Notes under the pieces: model-generated
Databases searched by the model: none
What the model was told of the DNA's origin: nothing
What the model saw: only the letters and a program-made list of their open reading frames with translations
Source: Streptomyces sp. CG4
GTDB lineage: Bacteria; Actinomycetota; Actinomycetes; Streptomycetales; Streptomycetaceae
NCBI RefSeq assembly: GCF_041080655.1
Contig: NZ_CP163525.1
Location: 6,448,001-6,512,000 of the forward strand
Reading direction: 5' to 3'
Length of the DNA: 64,000 nt
Program-made: the position numbers and the translations under genes
Shown: positions 23,658 to 34,165 of the stretch, piece by piece
How the letters are laid out: every line of letters starts with the position of its first letter
How positions within the stretch are numbered: the stretch's first letter is position 1

Positions 23658-24539
23658 ATGTTCGGCCGCTGGCTGGGTAACCGCACGAACCGCATGCAAC
23701 GGGCGAGTCCTCTGGCGGCGGTTCAGACGCCGCCGGACGCCGGAGTGCTCAGCTGCCGTGTGCTCGACCCGGTCAACGAGCCGGTCGCCTGTGCCGAGTT
23801 CGCGGTCAGCGACACCACGGGGCGCAAGGTGGTGGCCGGTGGTACGGACCCCTACGGGTCGTTCATGACCATGCTGCCCGCGGGGGAGTACCGCCTCGCG
23901 GTGTCGGCGGAGGGCTATGCGCCCTACCGGGCCACCGCGTTGGTCGGGGAGAGCTCGCTGGCCTCGCTGGGCGACGTGACGCTCCAGGTCGCGCATCCGC
24001 CGGAGCCGCCGGCGGCGGGCGACTGGGACATCGAGGCCGCCCACTCCTCGATCGCTTTCACGGCGCGGCACATCGGGCTGGCGCGGATCCATGGGCGGTT
24101 CGAGTCCTTCGCCGGGGCGGTGCGGATCGCCGAGCGGATGGAGCAGTCGGCGATGCACGTGGTGATCGACGCCGCGTCCCTCGACACGGGGGTGCGGAGC
24201 CGGGACGACCATCTGCGGTCGGCGGACTTCCTGGACGTGCGGCGGTTTCCGACGCTGGAGTTCTACAGCGACCGGTTCGTGCACAAGGGCGGCAGCCGTT
24301 GGGCGGTCACCGGAGCGCTGTCGCTGCACGGCGTGACCCGCACGGTCACGCTCGACACCGAGTACCTCGGGCTCGGCAACGGCATGGACGGCGAGGTGCG
24401 GGCGGCCTGCCGGGCCACGACCGAACTGCATCGCGACGACTTCACGATCAGCTGGCAGTCCATGCTGGCGCGGGGCATCGCGGCCATCGGGCCGAGCATC
24501 CGAGTCGACCTCGATGTGCAGATCGTGCCCAGGGGCTGA
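23658..24539 (+). CDS. YceI-family protein with N-terminal carboxypeptidase-regulatory-like domain
   Basis: The product has 293 residues and no obvious signal peptide. Residues 30-120 look like a small beta-sandwich (CRVLDPVNEPVACAEFAVSD, PAGEYRLAVSAEGYAPYRAT), the carboxypeptidase-regulatory fold. From about residue 120 the YceI lipocalin-like domain follows: WDIEAAHSSIAFTARHIGL, FESFAGAVRI, SLDTGVRSRDDHLRS, LSLHGVTRTVTLD. YceI proteins bind long isoprenoid chains. I placed the start at ATG 23658; ATG 23631 with AGAGG upstream is a real alternative and would add nine residues. The gene stands alone between the acetyltransferase remnant and a small acidic-protein gene. Confidence 0.85.
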   Translation: MFGRWLGNRTNRMQRASPLAAVQTPPDAGVLSCRVLDPVNEPVACAEFAVSDTTGRKVVAGGTDPYGSFMTMLPAGEYRLAVSAEGYAPYRATALVGESSLASLGDVTLQVAHPPEPPAAGDWDIEAAHSSIAFTARHIGLARIHGRFESFAGAVRIAERMEQSAMHVVIDAASLDTGVRSRDDHLRSADFLDVRRFPTLEFYSDRFVHKGGSRWAVTGALSLHGVTRTVTLDTEYLGLGNGMDGEVRAACRATTELHRDDFTISWQSMLARGIAAIGPSIRVDLDVQIVPRG

Positions 24540-24613
24540 CCTGGGCGTGCTCCATGTCTGCCCGCACCCTGGCCGGGGGGTTCGGTGCTCGTGGGGTGCC
24601 GGAGAATGGGGCC

Positions 24614-24859
24614 GTGAGCGATGTGAGACATGTGCTGGTGCTGCCCGACCGGGATGCCGCCGAGGAGGCGGCCGAGGCGCTCGGGGAGCGGTTCGGCCTG
24701 GCCGAGGAGCCGCAGCTCGTCCGCGACGCGCTGGCCGGTGAGGACGATGCCGAGGACGCGCAGTGGCTGATCGTCCTGCGGGACGAGGGCGAGCGGCTGG
24801 ATCCGGCGGAGCTGGACGAGTTCGCGGGGGAGTGGGACGGCTGGCGGGAGGAGCCGTGA
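24614..24859 (+). CDS. Small acidic conserved protein (81 aa)
   Basis: The product is strongly acidic with a regular alpha/beta pattern: VRHVLVLPDRDAAEEAAEAL, then GLAEEPQLVRDALAGEDD, then QWLIVLRDEGERLDPAELDE, ending EWDGWREEP. It looks like a compact cytoplasmic domain, but I do not recognise the family. The GTG at 24614 follows GAGAAT by six bases, which is consistent with a leaderless message. It lies 87 bases upstream of holA on the same strand. Confidence 0.7.
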   Translation: MSDVRHVLVLPDRDAAEEAAEALGERFGLAEEPQLVRDALAGEDDAEDAQWLIVLRDEGERLDPAELDEFAGEWDGWREEP

Positions 24860-24946
24860 CCCCGAAGCGGACTCGGGGGTCGTTGGGGGACCGCTCAGGG
24901 TGCGCGGGCCGACTCGTTGTCAGTGGTGCATGGGATGCTTTGAGGG

Positions 24947-25936
24947 ATGGCCAGGAAGACTGCGAATGACGACCCTCTCGCCCCGGTGACGCTTGCCGTG
25001 GGCCAGGAGGACCTCCTGCTCGACCGTGCCGTGCAGGAGGTGGTGGCCGCCGCCAAGGCCGCCGACGCCGACACGGACGTACGCGACCTCACCCCGGACC
25101 AGTTGCAGCCCGGCACGCTCGCCGAGCTCACCAGTCCTTCGCTCTTCGCCGAGCGGAAAGTCGTGGTCGTACGCAATGCGCAGGACCTGTCCGCCGACAC
25201 GGTCAAGGACGTGAAGGCGTATCTCGGGGCGCCGGCCGAGGAGATCACGCTCGTGCTGCTGCACGCGGGCGGGGCCAAGGGCAAGGGACTGCTGGACGCC
25301 GCGCGCAAGGCGGGAGCGCGGGAGGTGGCCTGCCCGAAGATGACCAAGCCCGCGGACCGGCTGGCCTTCGTGCGGGGCGAGTTCCGCTCGTTCGGGCGGT
25401 CGGCCACGCCCGAGGCGTGCCAGACGCTGTGCGATGCCATCGGCAGCGATCTGCGGGAGCTGGCCTCGGCGGTCTCCCAGCTCGTCGCCGACGTGGAGGG
25501 GACGATCGACGAGGCGGTCGTCGGGCGGTACTACACCGGCCGGGCGGAGGCCTCCAGCTTCACGGTCGCCGACCGGGCCGTGGAGGGGCGTACGGCGGAG
25601 GCGCTGGAGGCGTTGCGCTGGTCGCTGGCGACCGGTGTCGCGCCGGTGATGATCACCAGTGCGCTGGCGCAGGGCGTGCGGGCCATCGGGAAGCTGTCGT
25701 CCGCCCGGGGCGGCCGGCCGGCCGATCTGGCGCGGGAGCTGGGGATGCCGCCGTGGAAGATCGATCGGGTGCGGCAGCAGATGCGGGGGTGGACGCCGGA
25801 CGGGGTCGCGGTGGCGCTCAGGGCTGTCGCCGAGGCCGACGCGGGGGTCAAGGGCGGAGGCGATGATCCTGAGTACGCGTTGGAGAAGGCCGTTGTGGTG
25901 ATCGCTCGGGCTGCTCGGTCCCGCGGACGCGGCTAG
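24947..25936 (+). CDS. holA: DNA polymerase III subunit delta
   Basis: HolA is the clamp-opening subunit of the clamp loader. The 329-residue product has the expected three-part build. An N-terminal AAA-like region contains the clamp-contact helix around TSPSLFAERKVVVVRNAQDL. A middle lid domain covers CQTLCDAIGSDLRELASAVSQ. A C-terminal collar domain includes AVEGRTAEALEALRWSLATG and LGMPPWKIDRVRQQ. Length and order match actinobacterial delta. Two hairpins follow before the oppositely oriented rpsT. Confidence 0.93.
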   Translation: MARKTANDDPLAPVTLAVGQEDLLLDRAVQEVVAAAKAADADTDVRDLTPDQLQPGTLAELTSPSLFAERKVVVVRNAQDLSADTVKDVKAYLGAPAEEITLVLLHAGGAKGKGLLDAARKAGAREVACPKMTKPADRLAFVRGEFRSFGRSATPEACQTLCDAIGSDLRELASAVSQLVADVEGTIDEAVVGRYYTGRAEASSFTVADRAVEGRTAEALEALRWSLATGVAPVMITSALAQGVRAIGKLSSARGGRPADLARELGMPPWKIDRVRQQMRGWTPDGVAVALRAVAEADAGVKGGGDDPEYALEKAVVVIARAARSRGRG

Positions 25937-25940
25937 GCGG

Positions 25941-25971
25941 CCCTGGCGCTCTGCCCCAGACCCCGCCAGGG
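25941..25971 (+). terminator. Hairpin terminator after holA
   Basis: CCCTGGCG (25941-25948) pairs with CGCCAGGG (25964-25971) around a 15-base loop, five bases after the holA stop. The loop text CTCTGCCCCAGACCC resembles a motif often seen in streptomycete intergenic repeats. Confidence 0.55.
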
Positions 25972-26093
25972 GCTCTGCCTGTGGACCCGTCGCCCCACCG
26001 CACTCACCCGTCCCGGGCGCTCCTCAGCCGAGGAACTGCCCGGCCCGGAAGTACGGAGCGGCGCATCTGCCACTCCGTGAGCCGGGCAGGCAG

Positions 26094-26145
26094 CCGAAAA
26101 CCCCGCCACCCGCCCTGGGGAAGGGCAAGGTGCCGGGGTCTTCGG
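26094..26145. terminator. Large bidirectional hairpin between holA and rpsT
   Basis: Arms 26094-26110 and 26129-26145 pair over 17 positions with two mismatches, and an inner GCCCT/AGGGC stem (26112-26116, 26122-26126) extends it. It lies between convergent genes. The rest of the 334-base gap 25937-26270 shows no gene. Confidence 0.65.
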
Positions 26146-26270
26146 TTCAAGCTGGTGAGCCCGTACCCGCGTGGCGAACGCAGGCCGCGTACAGGCTCGG
26201 GGTGCCGGACGGAAGCGGATGAGAGAGGGCCCGCTCTGGGTCCTTCCGGCGGTCAGATCAAAAAGGGGGT

Positions 26271-26537
26271 TCAGCCCTTGAGGGACGCGACCTTGGAAGC
26301 AAGCGCCGACTTCTTGTTGGCGGCCTGGTTCTTGTGGATGACGCCCTTGGAGACGGCCTTGTCGAGCTTGCGCGCAGCCTCGCGCGCCGCCACGGTGGCC
26401 TTCTCCACGTCACCCGCGGCAGCGGCCTCGCGGGCCTTGCGGATCGCGGTCTTCAGGGAGGACTTGACGGCCTTGTTGCGCAGCCGAGCCTTCTCGTTGG
26501 TCTTGATCCGCTTGATCTGGGACTTGATGTTCGCCAC
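26271..26537 (-). CDS. rpsT: 30S ribosomal protein S20
   Basis: S20 binds 16S rRNA in the body of the small subunit. The 88-residue product starts MANIKSQIKRIKTNEKAR and is rich in Ala/Lys/Arg throughout, with the RNKAVKSSLKTAIRKARE and KGVIHKNQAANKKSALA helices of the family. It is a single-gene unit on the minus strand, divergent from lepA, an arrangement conserved in actinobacteria. Confidence 0.98.
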   Translation of the reverse strand: MANIKSQIKRIKTNEKARLRNKAVKSSLKTAIRKAREAAAAGDVEKATVAAREAARKLDKAVSKGVIHKNQAANKKSALASKVASLKG

Positions 26538-26770
26538 GAAGGAGCCTTTTCAGGTTCAGGTGCGGGGCCGTGAAGGTCCCGTACCGGTGATCCAAATTTC
26601 TCGGACGTGCCTCGCGCTGAGAGGGCATGAGGCACAGCCATCTACAGTACCAGTGGCCCTGCGAGCGGCCCAAAACGGTCCATGCTCCCTCCGCATGGGA
26701 CCATGGAGACTACGTATCGATCCGACCCGAGACCCTTACCCTGCGGATACCTCAAGAATCAGGACCCTGC

Positions 26771-28645
26771 GTGCCCGCGACCCCTAACCATGTGCCCGAG
26801 CCGAGCCGTACCGACCCGGCTCTGATCCGCAATTTCTGCATCATCGCGCACATCGACCACGGCAAGTCCACACTCGCCGACCGGATGCTCCAGCTGACCG
26901 GTGTGGTCGAGCAGCGGCAGATGCGTGCTCAGTACCTCGACCGGATGGACATCGAGCGCGAGCGCGGCATCACGATCAAGTCCCAGGCGGTGCGTCTGCC
27001 CTGGGCCCCCACCGAGGGACCCGACAAGGGCGCGACCCACATCCTCAACATGATCGACACCCCGGGGCACGTCGACTTCACCTACGAGGTCTCGCGGTCG
27101 CTCGCCGCCTGTGAGGGGACCGTCCTCCTCGTCGACGCCGCCCAGGGCATCGAGGCGCAGACCCTCGCCAACCTCTACCTGGCGATGGAGAACGACCTCA
27201 CGATCATCCCGGTGCTGAACAAGATCGACCTGCCGGCCGCCCAGCCGGAGAAGTTCGCCGAGGAACTGGCGAACCTGGTCGGCTGCGACCCGGAGGACGT
27301 CCTCAAGGTCTCGGCCAAGACCGGTCTCGGCGTCGACGCGCTGCTGAACAAGGTCGTCAAGGAGATCCCGGCCCCGGTCGGGGTCGCCGACGCGCCCGCC
27401 CGCGCGATGATCTTCGACTCGGTCTACGACTCGTACCGCGGTGTCGTGACGTACGTCCGTGTCATCGACGGCCAGCTCAACAAGCGCGAGCGCATCCGGA
27501 TGATGTCCACCGGCGCCACGCACGAGCTGCTGGAGATCGGCGTCAACTCGCCCGAGATGCTGCCGGCCGACGGCCTCGGCGTCGGCGAGGTGGGCTATCT
27601 CATCACCGGTGTGAAGGACGTCCGCCAGTCCAAGGTCGGTGACACCGTCACCAGCCAGCACAAGGGAGCCACGGAGCCGCTCGGCGGGTACAAGGACCCG
27701 AAGCCCATGGTCTTCTCCGGTCTGTATCCGCTCGACGGCTCCGACTACCCCGAGCTGCGCGAGGCCCTGGACAAGCTGCAGCTCAACGACGCCGCGCTGG
27801 TCTACGAGCCGGAGACCTCCGCCGCCCTCGGCTTCGGCTTCCGCGTCGGCTTCCTCGGGCTCCTCCACCTCGACGTCATCCGGGAGCGACTGGAGCGCGA
27901 GTTCGGGCTCGACCTCATCGCCACCGCCCCCAACGTGGTCTACCGCGTGATCATGGAGGACGGCAGCGAGGTCACCGTCACCAACCCGAGCGAATTCCCC
28001 GAGGGCAAGATCGACGAGGTCTTCGAGCCGGTCGTGCGCGCAACGATCCTCGCGCCGACCGAGTTCATCGGCGCGATCATGGAGCTGTGCCAGACCCGGC
28101 GCGGCACCCTGCTCGGCATGGACTACCTCTCCGAGGACCGGGTCGAGATCCGCTACACCCTGCCGCTCGCGGAGATCGTCTTCGACTTCTTCGACCAGCT
28201 GAAGTCCAAGACGCGTGGCTATGCCTCGCTGGACTACGAGCCCACGGGCGAGCAGTCGAGCAGCCTCGTCAAGGTCGACATCCTGCTGCACGGCGACAAG
28301 GTGGACGCCTTCTCGGCGATCACCCACAAGGACCAGGCGTACGCCTACGGCGTGCGGCTCGTCGCGAAGCTCAGGGAGCTGATCCCGCGGCAGAACTTCG
28401 AGGTGCCGGTGCAGGCCGCCATCGGTTCCCGGGTCATCGCCCGCGAGACCATCCGCGCCATCCGCAAGGACGTCCTCGCCAAGTGCTACGGCGGTGACAT
28501 CTCCCGTAAGCGGAAGCTGCTGGAGAAGCAGAAGGAAGGCAAGAAGCGGATGAAGATGGTGGGTTCCGTGGAGGTTCCGCAGGAAGCCTTCATCGCCGTC
28601 CTGTCCAGCGATGACAGCGCGGGGTCGGCCAAGGGCAAGAAGTAA
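26771..28645 (+). CDS. lepA: Elongation factor 4 (LepA GTPase)
   Basis: LepA is a ribosome-bound GTPase that back-translocates or remodels stalled ribosomes. The 624-residue product has the G1 motif AHIDHGKST, the RGITIKSQAV switch, G3 DTPGHVDF, G4 NKIDLP and G5 VSAKTGLG, then EF-G-like domains II, III and V and the LepA-specific C-terminal domain (ETIRAIRKDVLAKCYGGDIS, KKRMKMVGSV). I chose GTG 26771 (MPATPNHVPEPSRTD); an in-frame extension to 26627 would run through the divergent promoter region shared with rpsT. Confidence 0.97.
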   Translation: MPATPNHVPEPSRTDPALIRNFCIIAHIDHGKSTLADRMLQLTGVVEQRQMRAQYLDRMDIERERGITIKSQAVRLPWAPTEGPDKGATHILNMIDTPGHVDFTYEVSRSLAACEGTVLLVDAAQGIEAQTLANLYLAMENDLTIIPVLNKIDLPAAQPEKFAEELANLVGCDPEDVLKVSAKTGLGVDALLNKVVKEIPAPVGVADAPARAMIFDSVYDSYRGVVTYVRVIDGQLNKRERIRMMSTGATHELLEIGVNSPEMLPADGLGVGEVGYLITGVKDVRQSKVGDTVTSQHKGATEPLGGYKDPKPMVFSGLYPLDGSDYPELREALDKLQLNDAALVYEPETSAALGFGFRVGFLGLLHLDVIRERLEREFGLDLIATAPNVVYRVIMEDGSEVTVTNPSEFPEGKIDEVFEPVVRATILAPTEFIGAIMELCQTRRGTLLGMDYLSEDRVEIRYTLPLAEIVFDFFDQLKSKTRGYASLDYEPTGEQSSSLVKVDILLHGDKVDAFSAITHKDQAYAYGVRLVAKLRELIPRQNFEVPVQAAIGSRVIARETIRAIRKDVLAKCYGGDISRKRKLLEKQKEGKKRMKMVGSVEVPQEAFIAVLSSDDSAGSAKGKK

Positions 28646-28825
28646 CCAGCGGTAACAGCGGGTTACGCCGCCAAAGCGGACCTATGGGGGCCCGTCGTAC
28701 GAAAGTGCGGTGGGTCCCTACGCGTGCGTAACGTCGCTCTCCGTGGAGCATGCGAGGAAACAGACCGGCCGATGCCCCTTACGCAGCGGCCGGTCGCGGC
28801 TTACTCTGATCCCTGCTCGATAGTT

Positions 28826-28835
28826 ACTCGCGAGT
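28826..28835. promoter_or_regulatory. Palindrome upstream of the acyl-CoA synthetase, candidate TetR-type operator
   Basis: ACTCGCGAGT is a perfect 10-bp palindrome inside GTTACTCGCGAGTTAAAC, flanked by TTA-rich half-sites, about 95 bases before the GTG at 28928. A TACTCT hexamer lies just upstream (28802-28807). The size and position suit a TetR-family repressor site. The rest of 28646-28927 has no gene. Confidence 0.4.
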
Positions 28836-28927
28836 TAAACAACAGCGAGACAGCAGCGCGAACCCCCACCGTGAGTCAGTCCAGCCGCACCGAGTACAGC
28901 CGCACCGTCGCGGGCCCGGAGGATGTC

Positions 28928-30802
<1,875 letters not shown>

Positions 30803-30827
30803 GGGACGGCGGTTCGGTGGGTGGGGA

Positions 30828-30868
30828 GCTGCGGGTCCGTCGTGGCTTGTCGCGCAGTTCCCCACGCC
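30828..30868 (+). repeat. Dispersed streptomycete intergenic repeat (copy A)
   Basis: The sequence around CGTGGCTTGTCGCGCAGTT followed by CCCCACGCC matches a repeat that I know as very abundant between streptomycete genes. A second, interrupted copy lies at 41037-41150. Confidence 0.6.
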
Positions 30869-30976
30869 ACTGGATAACTGGGTAAGTTGCGCCCACCGCC
30901 GTTCGAAAGTGGCCGTCTTCTGGTCACTTCAGTGACTCAGCGCTTATAGGTGCCCCCGGCCTGTCACCCTGGCCGC

Positions 30977-32806
30977 ATGGACATGGCGGCCATACCCACG
31001 CAGCGGGAGAGCGAGGCGGCCCCGGCCCGGGAGGTGCGGGGGCGGACCACGCTGCCCGGGAGCCCCGTCGCACCCGGCACGGCCCGTGCGCTGGTGCGGG
31101 CCACGCTGGCCGAGGCGCCCGGGGTCTCGGCCCGGCTCGCCGACGACGCCATGGCCGTCGTCAGCGAACTGGTCACCAACGCCGTCGTACACGCCGGTAC
31201 GGACATGGAGGTCGACTGGCGGCTGGAGGAGGACGGCGCGTTCGTCGTGGAGGTCTGCGACCGGCATCCGTCCCGCGCACCGCGCGACGCCCTCGGCGGC
31301 GAGGGGGCGTACGACACCCCCGAGTACGGGCGTGGCCTGCGGCTCGTCACCACCCTCGCCGAGTCCTGGGGCGTCACCTACCGCACCGGCGCCAAGACCG
31401 TCTGGGCGCGGCTGCCCCCGGGCGGCGTCGAGGACCCGGTCGCCCCCGCACCGGACGCGGCCCTGGCGGTCGCCGAGGACCTGGCCCCGCAGCCGCACCG
31501 CGCCGTGGCCGCCGGGGACTGGCTCGGCCGGGGCGCGCTGTCCTTCCTCGCCGAGGCCTCCGACCTGCTCGCCGGACAACTGGACGAGAACCTGGTGACC
31601 GCCCTGACCGGCCAGCTCCTCGTGCCCCGGCTCGCCGACTGGTGCGCGGTGTGGCTGGAGGACGAGGCGAGCGTGCGCGGCCGCGCCTGCGGCGGCCCCG
31701 ACCGGGTCTGGCACGCCAGCGAGAACCGCATCGAGGAACTGCGCTGCGCCCTGGAGAAGGAGCCGCCCTGCCCGCCCGAGGGGCTGAGCTCCGGCCCCGA
31801 GCCGTACCCGTGGCCCGGCCACGCGCTCGGCGCGGAGGGCGCCGACGGCACGGCGCTGGCGTACCGGCTGATCGCGGGCGGCCGGCCACTCGGCACCCTG
31901 GTCATCGGCCGGTGCGGGCTCACGTGCTTCCCCGACGAGGTCACCGGGCTGGTCGAGGACCTCAGCCGCCGGGTGGCGCTCGCCATCGGCGCGGCGCGCC
32001 AGTACGCCCGCCAGGCCACCATCAGCGCCGTCCTGCAGCGTGGCCTGCTGCCCGGCGCGGTCGCCGAGATCCCCGGCATGAGCAGCGCGCTCGTGTACGA
32101 GCCGTGCGACAAGGGCGGCCCCAGCGGCGACTTCTACGACCTGTTCCCGGCCGGCAACGGCCGCTGGTGTTTCGCGGTCGGCGACGTCCAGGGCAAGGGC
32201 CCGGAGGCGGCCGTCGTGATCGGCCTCGCCCGCCCCTGGCTGCGCCTCCTCGCCCGCGAGGGCTACCGCGTCGCCGACGTCCTCGACCGCCTCAACCAGC
32301 TCCTCCTCGACGACGCCACCGAGGCCGCCGACGCGGCCGCGCGCGCCCTGGTCGCCGCCGGCGGCCGCCCCGTGGCCCCCGGAGACGGCCCGCAGACCCG
32401 CTTCCTGTCCCTCCTCTACGGCGAGCTGACCCCGTACGACGGCGGCGTCCGCTGCACCCTCGCCTCCGCCGGCCACCCGCTCCCGCTCGTCCTCAGCCCC
32501 GACGGCACGGTGCGCACCGCCGCCCGCCCGCAGACCCTGCTCGGCGTGGTCGAGGACGAGACCTACACCAGCGAGACCCTCGATCTGCGGCCCGGCGACA
32601 GCCTGCTGTGCGTCACCGACGGGGTGACCGAGCGCCGCTCCGGCTCCCGCCAGTTCGACGACGCCGACGGGCTCGCCCAGGCCCTGTCCGGCTGCGCGGG
32701 CCTGAGCGCCGAGCTGATCGCCGAAAGGATCCGCCGCCTGGTGCACGACTTCGGCGGCGGCCTGCCCGAGGACGACCTCGCGCTGCTGGTGCTGCAAGCG
32801 GAGTAG
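30977..32806 (+). CDS. PP2C/SpoIIE-type serine phosphatase with N-terminal anti-sigma-like ATPase domain
   Basis: A 609-residue signalling protein. Residues about 25-140 form an RsbW-like HATPase domain: ELVTNAVVHAG is the N-box and YGRGLRLVTTL the G-box. A GAF-like domain follows (about 185-345), then the PP2C domain: SGDFYDLF, VGDVQGKGPEAA, SAGHPLPLVL and CVTDGVTERR keep the metal-binding aspartates. It could both bind a sigma or anti-anti-sigma factor through the ATPase domain and dephosphorylate one with the PP2C domain. In most streptomycete fusions the ATPase domain is at the C-terminus, so this order is less usual. CACCCT (30965-30970) lies six bases before the ATG. Confidence 0.88.
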   Translation: MDMAAIPTQRESEAAPAREVRGRTTLPGSPVAPGTARALVRATLAEAPGVSARLADDAMAVVSELVTNAVVHAGTDMEVDWRLEEDGAFVVEVCDRHPSRAPRDALGGEGAYDTPEYGRGLRLVTTLAESWGVTYRTGAKTVWARLPPGGVEDPVAPAPDAALAVAEDLAPQPHRAVAAGDWLGRGALSFLAEASDLLAGQLDENLVTALTGQLLVPRLADWCAVWLEDEASVRGRACGGPDRVWHASENRIEELRCALEKEPPCPPEGLSSGPEPYPWPGHALGAEGADGTALAYRLIAGGRPLGTLVIGRCGLTCFPDEVTGLVEDLSRRVALAIGAARQYARQATISAVLQRGLLPGAVAEIPGMSSALVYEPCDKGGPSGDFYDLFPAGNGRWCFAVGDVQGKGPEAAVVIGLARPWLRLLAREGYRVADVLDRLNQLLLDDATEAADAAARALVAAGGRPVAPGDGPQTRFLSLLYGELTPYDGGVRCTLASAGHPLPLVLSPDGTVRTAARPQTLLGVVEDETYTSETLDLRPGDSLLCVTDGVTERRSGSRQFDDADGLAQALSGCAGLSAELIAERIRRLVHDFGGGLPEDDLALLVLQAE

Positions 32807-32833
32807 GCGCGCCGGTGCTGGACAATGGAAGGC

Positions 32834-34066
32834 ATGCCTTCCGCACTCCCCGACGGCGAGCCCGTCCCCGCCGACGGCGCGCTGCCCGCGCACGCGCTCG
32901 CCGGGGCCGCAGACCGCCCGCTCGGCTTCTACCTGCACGTGCCGTACTGCGCGACCCGCTGCGGCTACTGCGACTTCAACACCTACACCGCGACCGAGCT
33001 GCGCGGCACGGGCGGCGTGCTGGCGTCCCGCGACAACTACGCGGACACGCTGACGGACGAGATCCGGCTCGCCCGCAAGGTGCTCGGCGACGACCCACGC
33101 CAGGTCCGCACGGTCTTCGTCGGCGGCGGTACGCCGACCCTGCTGGCCGCGGACGATCTCGTACGGATGCTGGGGGCGATCAGGGACGAGTTCGGGCTGG
33201 CACCCGACGCGGAGATCACCACGGAGGCGAACCCGGAGTCGGTGGACCCGGCCTACCTGGCCACCCTCCGGGACGGCGGCTTCAACCGGATCTCCTTCGG
33301 CATGCAGAGCGCGAAGCGGCACGTGCTGCGCGTGCTCGACCGGACCCACACCCCGGGCCGCCCCGAGGCGTGTGTGGCGGAGGCACGGGCGGCCGGCTTC
33401 GAGCACGTCAACCTCGACCTGATCTACGGCACGCCGGGGGAGAGCGACGACGACTGGCGGGCCTCGCTGGACGCGGCGATCGGGGCCGGGCCGGATCACG
33501 TGAGCGCGTACGCGCTGATCGTCGAGGAGGGCACGCAGCTCGCCCGCCGGATCCGCCGGGGCGAGGTCCCGATGACGGACGACGACGTCCACGCGGACCG
33601 CTATCTGATCGCCGAGGAAACCCTGTCCGCGGCGGGCTTCGACTGGTACGAGGTCTCCAACTGGGCCACCTCTCGGGCGGGCCGCTGTCTGCACAACGAG
33701 CTGTACTGGCGCGGCGCCGACTGGTGGGGCGCGGGCCCTGGCGCCCACTCGCACGTGGGCGGGGTCCGCTGGTGGAACGTCAAGCATCCGGGCGCGTACG
33801 CGGCGGCCCTCGCCTCTGGCCGTTCACCGGGGGCGGGGCGTGAGCTCCTGTCCGACGAGGACCGGCGGGTGGAGCGGATCCTGCTGGAGCTGCGGCTGCG
33901 GGAGGGCGTGCCGCTGTCCCTGCTGAAGGAGGAGGGCCTGGCGGCCGCCCGGCGCGCGCTGGGGGAGGGGCTCCTCCAGGAGCGGCCGTACGAGGAGGGG
34001 CGGGCCGCGCTGACGCTGCGGGGGCGGTTGCTGGCGGATGCGGTGGTCAGGGACCTGGTGGATTGA
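32834..34066 (+). CDS. hemW: Radical SAM heme chaperone HemW
   Basis: HemW binds heme and a [4Fe-4S] cluster and delivers heme to target proteins; it is related to, but distinct from, coproporphyrinogen dehydrogenase HemN. The 410-residue product has YLHVPYCATRCGYCDFN with the cluster cysteines C39, C43 and C46 (CxxxCxxC, followed by DFN as in HemW), VFVGGGTPT, EITTEANPES, RISFGMQSA, NLDLIYGTPGE, and the HemN_C domain. Start choice: ATG 32834 lies seven bases after GACAAT; the ATG at 32825 is inside that element. Confidence 0.93.
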   Translation: MPSALPDGEPVPADGALPAHALAGAADRPLGFYLHVPYCATRCGYCDFNTYTATELRGTGGVLASRDNYADTLTDEIRLARKVLGDDPRQVRTVFVGGGTPTLLAADDLVRMLGAIRDEFGLAPDAEITTEANPESVDPAYLATLRDGGFNRISFGMQSAKRHVLRVLDRTHTPGRPEACVAEARAAGFEHVNLDLIYGTPGESDDDWRASLDAAIGAGPDHVSAYALIVEEGTQLARRIRRGEVPMTDDDVHADRYLIAEETLSAAGFDWYEVSNWATSRAGRCLHNELYWRGADWWGAGPGAHSHVGGVRWWNVKHPGAYAAALASGRSPGAGRELLSDEDRRVERILLELRLREGVPLSLLKEEGLAAARRALGEGLLQERPYEEGRAALTLRGRLLADAVVRDLVD

Positions 34067-34165
34067 TCACTCGGGCGGGTGAATCACAGCCGGACGCCGG
34101 TTCGGCCCCTAACCTGGTTCGTAGGCTGCCGCTGACAGTATGCGGCGAATGTAGAGGCCACGGAG

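Noticed and set aside
26627..26770. Upstream extension of lepA
   Set aside because: It crosses the divergent rpsT promoter region, and its codons lack the normal third-position bias.
28871..28927. GTG 28871 as the start of the acyl-CoA synthetase
   Set aside because: It has no ribosome site and would add a polar, non-family extension; GTG 28928 follows GGAGGAT and matches family N-termini better.
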